64,000 bases of DNA from Botryotinia globosa (lineage: Eukaryota; Ascomycota; Leotiomycetes; Helotiales; Sclerotiniaceae), in the NCBI GenBank assembly GCA_014898425.1, contig RCSZ01000016.1, forward strand, positions 1,426,001 to 1,490,000. The letters are read 5' to 3'. The notes beneath the pieces were generated by a model. The model saw only the letters and a program-made list of their open reading frames with translations. It was not told the DNA's origin and searched no databases. Shown here one piece after another: positions 56,867-64,000 of the stretch. Each line of letters starts with the position of its first letter. Within the stretch, counting starts at the first letter, position 1. The position numbers and the translations under genes are program-made.

Positions 56867-59246
56867 ATGTCCTCGTCGTCATCTGCAATTCCTGGCCATT
56901 CTAGCTCAAAACTAAGTAGGTAAGTTACATTCGAGGAGAACTTTCAGATATTGATAATGACAAGAAACCTGAAGTCAAATAGCATGTTTAACATGCCGGA
57001 GTGTAAAGTTAAAGTGTAGAAGTACTTCGCTCGATGAAAAATGTGAGCGATGCAAACGAAAGTCGCTTGAATGCATATTTGAGCAGCATCGAAGAGGGAG
57101 AAAGCCCGGAACAAAGTATTCATAATCTCACTGAATGCAGTACAGCATAACTTATGTACTAACTATCTCTAGGATAAGACGAAAGGCTCAGAGGTCAAAT
57201 GCACAAATTGAAAGCGGAAGTATTGCCGAGTCACTCAACCAACCTCCAACTGCAACACGTCTTCGTAGTGAGGTGGAACGACAAACACCTCCAAACGCCA
57301 CATCAAGAGGCATATTAGATACATCCCCACCTCCGACTGCACAATCCTGGGGTAGCGAAGGGTTACAACAAGTTGGAATACTAAGTAGAGAAGCACAATT
57401 TGGGAAATTCTCTCTAGAGAATATTCTTTCTGTGCCGGATGTTCTGAGACCTCACCCTCCACCAAGATCACCAACCCCAAGTGCAGATAGCTTCAATGAT
57501 CCGATTACATGTAACATGCTTAGTTTTCCTGTTGCACTAGGTTTGTTCGAAAGGTAAGATTCAATGATTCGGAATCCTCATAAAAAGACGGAACTGTGAG
57601 GAAAATTGTCTATGTATCTGACACGGAATAGTTTTATGCGTTGTCTAAATCCATACATCTGTCAACTAGACCCTAAACTCCATACATTTGATTACGTTCG
57701 CCAACGTTCATCATTCCTTCTCACTGCGATTCTTTCAGCCTCTTCTAAAGCTTTTCACCCCGCGCTTCATCCCACACTCAGGTCGCATACCGAAAATCTA
57801 CTCGGAAGGGTGTTTACGCGGGGAGCCAAGTCTACAGAGATTGTTCAAGCAATATTAATCTTTACTTATTGGAAAGAACCAGCTGAGATACGCACCTGGC
57901 TACTCGTTGGCTATGCTATTCGCATGTGTATTGAGCTTGGGTGGCACGAACTGAAACCGGTGACACAAAAGCCGCGGACCTCAACCGATGAATTAAGCAT
58001 CAGGGAAGCTAGAAACATTGAGAGAACATGGCTCGTATTGTTTGTCTATGATAGGAGGTTAGTCTTCACTCCATTCTAATGCCGACCATATTCTCTAACA
58101 AACCGAAGCTTAAGCTTACAACTCGACAAACCCTGGATGATAGACCAAAACAATCTGATATCAAAAGCAACCGAATGGTACCAAGAAGAATATGCTGTAC
58201 CTGGTGGAGATCTGCTTCTCTCGGCGTTCGTCTCTTTACGTCTAATCAGTGCCGAGTTTCTCGAGCTTTCGTCATCGACTAAATCAGATTCTCAAAAATT
58301 CCGGTCAGAAATTTTGTCTAAACTCCTGAACACCGAGCTTAACACCTGGGAAAAGGATTGGTTACCCAAATTCGAAGATGGTTTGTTAGATACTCCCCTA
58401 ATATTTGGACTGTCGCTAAGTTCCCACAGAAATGGTCGCACCTCCTCAGCAATTCCTTGTCAACTTCTATGGCTTGCATCTCCGCCTCCTTCTCAACTCC
58501 TATACTCTGCAACAATCCCTCAAAGCTGCAAAGAAAGGATCTGAAGTGTCAAAATCAGCACTGTGGCAATGTTCGTCGAGCGCAATCGGCATGTTGGAGA
58601 ATATATCGAAAGTCATTGGGCCTCTCAAACAACTTTATTTTGTACAAGACTCTGTTCATGTGATGACTGCTTATGCCGCCATATTCCTCATCAAGGTGGG
58701 TACATTCATTTCTTGTCAAAATGTTATAAACGCTTCGCAACTTCTGAAATAAACTACTGACAATGGCAGTTGCTTTTATCTCTTCCCAAGAATTTACGCT
58801 CAGATCTCGAGACTCAATCGTTACAGGTCATTCTTCTCTCATCCGATACCTTCTCAGAACAATGTGCTACACAAATGACGGGCTGCGCAATGCAAGCACG
58901 ATTCTTGAAAAATCTCGTGGGGAAATACCATAGATTGAAATCCCATGCTAGCAGTCAAGTCCGAGATCGCGGCGTTCATTCGCATCAACACGACGATCCA
59001 ACGTCACTAGAGAGTTTCCAGAATCGAATGAACGCCGGTGTGGGTACAAGCTACCAGGTCCCCAGACCCCTTCATTCCTATCAGGACACTGGGGAATTGA
59101 CAGGCACCACTTCGATAAATGGGAGCACGCCTGATTTCAGCACAGGTTTATTACATGATAAGGAAATATGGGATGGTTTGTTCACCGACGCTGGCTTTTG
59201 GATGAGCGAGGGGAACCTTTTGTCCGATAACAGTCTTCCTCGTTGA
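56867..59246 (+). CDS. Zn2Cys6 fungal transcription factor
   Basis: Seven exons: 56867-56919, 56975-57115, 57173-57553, 57632-58057, 58109-58380, 58421-58695 and 58770-59246. Product 674 residues. The zinc cluster has cysteines at about 22, 25, 32, 41, 44 and 51 (C-x2-C-x6-C-x8-C-x2-C-x6-C), followed by a basic stretch (RRGRKPGTK). A proline-rich linker leads to the fungal-specific regulatory domain: SFLLTAILSASSKAFHP, AILIFTYWKEP, TWLLVGYAIRMCIELGWHE and VYDRSLSLQLDKPWMI. All introns keep the frame. The 40-bp intron at 58381-58420 is unusually short, and without it the frame would stop. As a nuclear pathway-type regulator beside a permease and reductase, it may control them (inference). The C-terminal segment is low-complexity with an acidic/aromatic end. 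Confidence 0.88.
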
Positions 59247-59630
59247 GTTGTCAGAGTGGGTTGACTCGTATCTCAATTCGATCTGCAATCAGCATTCCAG
59301 ATGTCACTATCACCATTATCGGTGTTCAAAAGTGGGGGATCCTTCATGTCGTGCGGGGAACCTGGAATAATGATTGTTTATAAATTATCGTAGAACGCCG
59401 ATAGTATTCGGTCTCTTAGTGGATTATTGCGTTGAAAGATCTTGGGAACCTTGTTCTTCGGTAAGGTTAGATATCAAGAGTCTTCCCAAAGATACGTCTA
59501 AATCTACTCTTACTCGGGAATAAGGCTACACCTCTCTAGCCAAATTTCAAATCCAAGCCTACTACCACCACTACACCACTACATACACAACACCTTTTGG
59601 TAATCTCTACTTCTGAACCCAATCATAAAA
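59247..59630. other. Intergenic between regulator and TIGR04076 gene
   Basis: 384 bp. The last 100 bp are a CA/CT-rich leader (ACTACCACCACTACACCAC and similar) typical of a fungal 5' UTR. Confidence 0.45.
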
Positions 59631-60058
59631 ATGGCGAGGACATCTTCAACGCCGATTGATGATTCCTTTCAACTTTTTGATCTCCGTGTCGAAGTTGTCT
59701 GTCCTCCCTCTTCCAAAATCCTGTGTGGTGCCAAGGAAGGCGATCATTTTACTCTCGAGGGAGAAATGTTATATTTACCACCTGGTCAAGGAATTAGCAT
59801 TTACAGTTTGTGTTCGTCAATTCGTTCATGGATTCCCGACCAATAGATCAAGCCAAAACTAACAAGTTCGTAGCATCGGTTCTCCCTCTACTAGCAGCAA
59901 AGCAACGCTTCACTCATTCCAACGATTGGATGACCACAGACGGACTGATAGCATGTCCAGATCCTAATTGTGGGAGTCAGTTAAAGATCACCAAAAAGGG
60001 AATCAGGACATTCAAGCATGGGGAAACTACGGTCGTAGGATTGGAGGGGAATGTTTAA
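59631..60058 (+). CDS. TIGR04076-family small protein
   Basis: Two exons: 59631-59805 and 59874-60058 (68-bp intron, GTTTGT...TTCGTAG with an ACTAAC branch). The product is 119 residues. FDLRVEVVCPPSSKILCGAKEGDHF resembles the opening of the TIGR04076 family (bacterial and fungal, function unknown). The family's late block appears as VLPLLAAKQRFTHSNDWM, and CPDPNC supplies the final cysteines. The protein has no signal peptide. An alternative acceptor at ACAAG would change the frame; the one chosen restores the family motif. Start context AAAAATGGC is good. Family membership is reasonably sure; the role is unknown. Confidence 0.75.
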
Positions 60059-60827
60059 GAGATGCTGAGTTAAAGAATGTGTGTATAGCTAAGAACCACA
60101 AGAAAAATAACTTGGTCTTACAATAGAAAATTCACTTTCCTAGGTGGTTAGCCGAAGGACGGGTTTGTCAATGAATCTTCAGACAAGAACTGAATAATTT
60201 GCCAATTAGCAAGGAGTAGTAGCATAAATAGTCGAGGAAGCCTGTGTTGGGCATAAACGATATGATTAATACGAAGATGTGCTATTGTCTCTTAATCTCT
60301 AAGACCAATCGGAAAAGTTCTACCCTCTCCCCTGATTGCCTTCTATGGGAGCATCTAGGAAGAAGCGACAAAGCATTGAGTATTTTGAGTATTCAATCAC
60401 GTAGCTTGTTAGTTCTTACTCAAAAACATAACTTTCAATCGAATGGTGTATATGCTTTTTGTTAACCAAGACGAAAATAACCTCAATTAATTAAGGATAC
60501 TTTATTAATCATTACTATATGAGAAACCGTAATTGCAATTGTGGTAATCGTAAAACTTTAGTCGTGTCCGGGTGTGCCATTGAGCCATTGAGCCCCTAAT
60601 GTGGCGCAATGACACTGATGTAAAAGCCGTGCAGGCGGACCCGAGCGTACCTGCCCGCATTCCAAGCACTGTTTGCAACGTAGCTAAGATTCATGGCAAT
60701 CGCGATACAATAAAGCTATTTGGCATTTTGTAAATAAAGGTAAGTTACGAGCTCTTAACTTCAATTGCACTTCTTCCATGTTCTACAAACATCATTTCAT
60801 ATTCTCAAAACAACATTACAACTTACG
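60059..60827. other. Intergenic
   Basis: About 770 bp with only short frames. A short direct repeat CATTGAGCC/CATTGAGCC lies near 60578-60595. This is the promoter side of the GH76-like gene. Confidence 0.4.
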
Positions 60828-62396
60828 ATGAGAGTATTTGTCAAGAAGAGCATTAGAAAAGTCAAAGAAAAGATTAAGAGGCGTAATCAAGATACTACCC
60901 CGAATCAGCAACAGTCTACGAGTTCTGAGCAAGCTGGTGAAATGACTACAGAGCAGCAACAGTCTACAATGTCCGAGCAAACTGATGAAATGACTGCAGA
61001 GCAGCAACAGTCTATGAACCCTGAACAGACTGCCGAGATGATTTTAGAGCAGCAACTCCGGGAATTACATATTCAGCGAACTGTGGTACACGTTGAGGAG
61101 CCTCGTGATGATGACTTGGAGCAATTTCAGGCACAACTACCCCGTCCGGATCCGTCTAAACCGGCTATCTCGTCATACTTCCGAAGTGAATCATACATAT
61201 TTGATGCAAAGAACACCGAGACTGAATCCGGAACTCTAGCTGAGGAAACTTTCCAATACTTTTATTGCAAAGAAAAACGTCAATTCCAGGGCAAAGCAGA
61301 GCACGAAAGTACTTTGGGGAAAGCAAATGATTTCGCATATGTCTTATGGCCTGTCTCGATCATGCTTCATGCAGCTGCCGATTGTCTTTCGCCTTCGAGA
61401 ATAAATCAAGTCGCCTCAGTACAGCAAGAATACTGGAACAAGGACTACCATGCATTCTGTGCTTGGAAGATGTTCCTTGGAAATAAAGACATTTACTATG
61501 ATGATAATGCTCACGTTGTTCAAGCTTTAGTATCGTCGTATGAAGTTACGGGACAGCTGGAGTTTTTACTTCAAGCCAAGGACGTTATGGAGTGTTTTAT
61601 CATGCCATTTGTGGAGAAAGAATCAGGTGGCATTGCATGGCATCTCTCAGACAAGACAGTTCGAGCTGCTTGCTCAGTTGGTCCAGCTGCTATATCGGCC
61701 CTGAGAATAAGAGCTTTACCGTCAACTCATGTCATTGAGACCCATGATAAAGCTGAATCTTATCTTAGGTTTGCCACAATCTTATTGACTTGGCTTCAGG
61801 TGAACTTGCAAGATCCAAAAGATAAACTGATCTGGGATCAATTGAAGATAAATGAAGATGGATCCAAGGAAATCGAACGTATGAAATGGTCATATAATAG
61901 TGGATTCGCCATTCATGGATTCACATTATTGTACGAAGCTACCAACAATCCTAGATATCTGTCAACGGCAATAGAAATCGCGGAAGCAGCATTGGATCCT
62001 GAGGGCGCGCTTTTCGATCACTGTAATCCAAATCCGTCTCAAAGAATGCTTTCAGACGGATCCTTTTTTCTACATCATCTTGTGGATGGATATCTTGCTC
62101 TTTCGAAGCATGCACATACCGAGAGACTCAGAAATGAAATTGTTCGTATCGCTAAATGGGGAAAGGAGTTCATGAGGGACAGGGATGATTCACTGTACTA
62201 TCGCGGTAGCCGTCCCTACACGATTTCGTCTAAGCAGGCACACCAGTTCTACAAGAAGTTTGGTGTCGTAAAAACTGGAGAGCAAAATATGCAAGAAAGG
62301 GACAAAGATGGAAATCTGTGCAAGACTATGATTGGGTGCGCAAGCTGGGCGAGGATACTTCATGCTGCGGAAATCGTTGAAGCAAGCATCGTTTAG
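60828..62396 (+). CDS. GH76-like (six-hairpin fold) protein, no signal peptide, Q-rich N-terminal repeats
   Basis: Single exon, 522 residues from the ATG at 60828. The N terminus is basic (RVFVKKSIRKVKEKIKRR) and not a signal peptide. Three 16-residue tandem repeats follow (NQQQSTSSEQAGEMTT, EQQQSTMSEQTDEMTA and EQQQSMNPEQTAEMIL; 60903-61046). The rest is a helical-barrel glycosidase-type domain. NDFAYVLWPVSIMLHA is followed by YYDDNAHVVQALVSSYEVTG, whose DD pair matches the catalytic pair of GH76 alpha-1,6-mannanase-type enzymes. MKWSYNSGFAIHGFTLLYEATN and the DGSFFLHHLVDGYLAL segment also fit. Secretion is usual for GH76; here the protein looks cytosolic. Substrate unknown. Close fungal relatives without signal peptides exist as far as I recall. 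Moderate confidence in the family. Confidence 0.75.
   Translation: MRVFVKKSIRKVKEKIKRRNQDTTPNQQQSTSSEQAGEMTTEQQQSTMSEQTDEMTAEQQQSMNPEQTAEMILEQQLRELHIQRTVVHVEEPRDDDLEQFQAQLPRPDPSKPAISSYFRSESYIFDAKNTETESGTLAEETFQYFYCKEKRQFQGKAEHESTLGKANDFAYVLWPVSIMLHAAADCLSPSRINQVASVQQEYWNKDYHAFCAWKMFLGNKDIYYDDNAHVVQALVSSYEVTGQLEFLLQAKDVMECFIMPFVEKESGGIAWHLSDKTVRAACSVGPAAISALRIRALPSTHVIETHDKAESYLRFATILLTWLQVNLQDPKDKLIWDQLKINEDGSKEIERMKWSYNSGFAIHGFTLLYEATNNPRYLSTAIEIAEAALDPEGALFDHCNPNPSQRMLSDGSFFLHHLVDGYLALSKHAHTERLRNEIVRIAKWGKEFMRDRDDSLYYRGSRPYTISSKQAHQFYKKFGVVKTGEQNMQERDKDGNLCKTMIGCASWARILHAAEIVEASIV
60903..61046 (+). repeat. Three 48-bp coding tandem repeats
   Basis: Units 60903-60950, 60951-60998 and 60999-61046. 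Each begins with a CAGCAACAGTCTA-type stretch, encoding 16-residue Gln-rich repeats in the GH76-like protein. Confidence 0.85.
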
Positions 62397-62686
62397 AAGT
62401 CAGTAGGCGTACTGTAGATGAAAACTAAGGGTGGAATGAGGGAGATAACTGATGCTATGCATATCTGAGGTTTTCTTTTGAGTGGGAGTATAGATTCAAT
62501 CACTCGATGTATGATAAAGGAACAGTACAAACATTAATAACAATACGACCAAATTTGCTGAAATTAATGTTTCAAGTAATCCAAACTTCAGCCTTACATT
62601 TCAGTGTTTCAAATTCAATTGGAAGGCAGCTCGCCATGAGCAACCAACAATCCATTGCTAGTGAATTCCCACATGTTCCTAACTTC
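62397..62686. other. Intergenic between convergent GH76-like and nitrilase genes
   Basis: 290 bp, presumably the two 3' UTRs. No separate gene seen. Confidence 0.4.
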
Positions 62687-63738
62687 CTACTCCGTCGTGG
62701 GGTTTATAGAAGCCCCACTTGCCAGTATTTCATCATCCGGCCATGTCGGACTTCTATCAACGTCTAACTTCAATATTTCAGGACGTTTATAATGTCCACT
62801 AGCATCAATCCAAACTTTGACGGCTCCTATTTCATCATAGTTAATCTCTGCCTTCAAAAACTTCTCTTCAGCCCCCGTATGTGGACCCGCTAACACAGCA
62901 CAAAAAGGATGAATAACCGCACTCCATCCCCCACCCTTCTTGACGAGATCCTGTGGTCCTAGATTTTTCTCCATCCATTCCAAAGTCCTATTATCGACGT
63001 AATTACTTGCACAGATGACCCATACTTGTGCGGTAAATGCATGATTTTTCATCAATGCTTCGATCTGAACGTTGGCTACCGATTCGAATCCTGATACAGT
63101 GCTAAGAGCTGCCCATGCTGCAGCATGAATCTCTTGCCGATCTTCGATTAATGCTTGACGTGCGTTATTCATCGCATTCCCCCAACATGCAAGTCCTCCT
63201 ATTCGGCCAACGCTGCTTGGCCATACCTTCAAGGTGTGTCCACTGCCTTGTGCCCAGAGCGTGCGCTCAGCGTGCGTAGGTTGAATTTTTCTGTGCACTC
63301 CAAGCAGGGTGCCGTCAGTATCGATAAATGCTTGAGAGTTGAATAATGTGTGACCTCCTTCCACACGCTCTGATATTCCGATCGAGACAGCGATCTTTAG
63401 TTCGGCACAGATATGCATGATAGGAAGAAGATCACCACCTGTTCGTCCGACGACTACACTTTGATCTGCATATTCAGTTTGTGCATCAACGCATTTCAGA
63501 GGTGGGTGAGTGTGAATGAAGTACTGTTTTGAAATTTCTGTGTAAGTTTGCGCAGCAGGAGAAAACATTCGAATGGGCTTACTGGATATCCAGGAATGAA
63601 CGTCTCGGGAAATACTAATAACTCGATCTCTTGATCTTTGCCTTCTTTGATTAGTTGCAAAACTTTTTCGATACTGCCTTTCTTATCCATAAAGACTGGA
63701 GCGGCATGAACCGCGGCGGCTATGACCTTCTTTCCCAT
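62687..63738 (-). CDS. Nitrilase (carbon-nitrogen hydrolase)
   Basis: Two exons: 63738-63583 and 63523-62687 (59-bp intron, GTAAGC...CAAAACAG). Product 330 residues. The catalytic triad is complete: Glu about 45 in LVFPETFIPGYP, Lys about 131 in HRKIQPTHAE, and Cys about 165 in GLACWGN. The CWGN variant (rather than CWEN) is seen in a subset of fungal nitrilases. VWVICASNYVD and the late VLAGP segment are family features. It should hydrolyse an organic nitrile to the acid and ammonia (some relatives release the amide); substrate unknown, probably cytosolic. The C-terminal tail after VDRSPTWPDDE is short. The start has a TATAAAA about 85-90 bp upstream. Confidence 0.92.
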
Positions 63739-64000
63739 TTCGTATATGATTGCCTCTGTAAGATTTTAAAGTTGAGATGGAAGAATAAATAACATTAAGA
63801 AATGTTTCGAGTCTGTAGGGTGCTTTTATATGGGCTTCCACGCAATTATCTACCCATTTCTCACATCCCCGCATCAAGATTACACAGCATTCAATATATC
63901 TCGAATGCCACATCTTATATGTGATAGCAGCAACAATAGCCATGCTTAATAAAGGCTACACGTCATGCCTCCCTGCATTTCCCCTCACCTGCCCCGCATG
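63739..64000. other. Upstream region of the nitrilase to the end of the window
   Basis: No gene seen, apart from the TATA-like box at 63824-63830. Confidence 0.4.
63824..63830 (-). promoter_or_regulatory. TATA-like box of the nitrilase gene
   Basis: TATAAAA on the minus strand, about 86 bp upstream of the start codon at 63738, a plausible distance for a fungal core promoter. Confidence 0.4.

Overview
The window looks like nuclear DNA of a filamentous ascomycete. Most genes are split by 45-95 bp GT-AG introns with CTAAC/CTAAT-like branch sites. The families present (class V chitinase-like tail, GH71 with cysteine-rich glucan-binding repeats, NACHT-ankyrin protein, 2EXR proteins, Zn2Cys6 regulator, P450s) are typical of Pezizomycotina. 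A Leotiomycete (Sclerotinia/Botrytis-like) is my best guess, by inference only. There are no rRNA genes, no convincing tRNA genes and no CRISPR.

Layout. 0-5 kb: the 3' end of a coiled-coil gene, about 2 kb without a gene, a decayed 2EXR gene preceded by repeated exon-like modules, and a 464-bp AT-rich MITE with pogo/Tc1-type ends. 5.4-6.4 kb: an alpha/beta-hydrolase. 6.86-13.0 kb: a gene-free array of a diverged repeat. Its full 160-190 bp units are recognisable only at 7.3-8.1 kb, but a short box (AGAYRTGCAACAAA, usually with CGGA upstream) persists in one orientation more than 20 times. Two further boxes lie at 32.27 kb. This is the most unusual structure in the window. 13.8-15.4 kb: a dead CYP52-like P450. 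16.2-17.5 kb: a GT8-like glycosyltransferase. 18-19.9 kb: a 2EXR protein with an RGG tail. 21-24.2 kb: a NACHT-ankyrin protein. 25.7-27.6 kb: UBC7 and a divergent NMT1/Ca3427-like binding protein. 27.6-31 kb: no gene seen.

31-35 kb: a short-chain dehydrogenase and an intact P450. 35.9-40.5 kb: a decayed, secreted Ser/Thr-rich gene that resembles the tail of a class V chitinase. 42.5-43.4 kb: a GPI-anchored protein. 45.4-48 kb: a secreted GH71 alpha-1,3-glucanase with cysteine-rich repeats. 48.75-51.35 kb: a secreted GH3 beta-xylosidase. 52.2-54.2 kb: an amino-acid permease, divergent from an aldo-keto reductase with a long N-terminal domain (54.7-56.6 kb). 56.9-59.2 kb: a Zn2Cys6 regulator. 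59.6-60.1 kb: a TIGR04076 protein. 60.8-62.4 kb: a GH76-like protein without a signal peptide. 62.7-63.7 kb: a nitrilase.

The 45-59 kb stretch groups cell-wall and hemicellulose hydrolases, a transporter, a reductase and a pathway-type regulator. It could be a nutrient-utilisation cluster, but co-regulation is inferred from position only. Exon coordinates are manual splice models checked for reading-frame continuity. They were not tested against transcripts.
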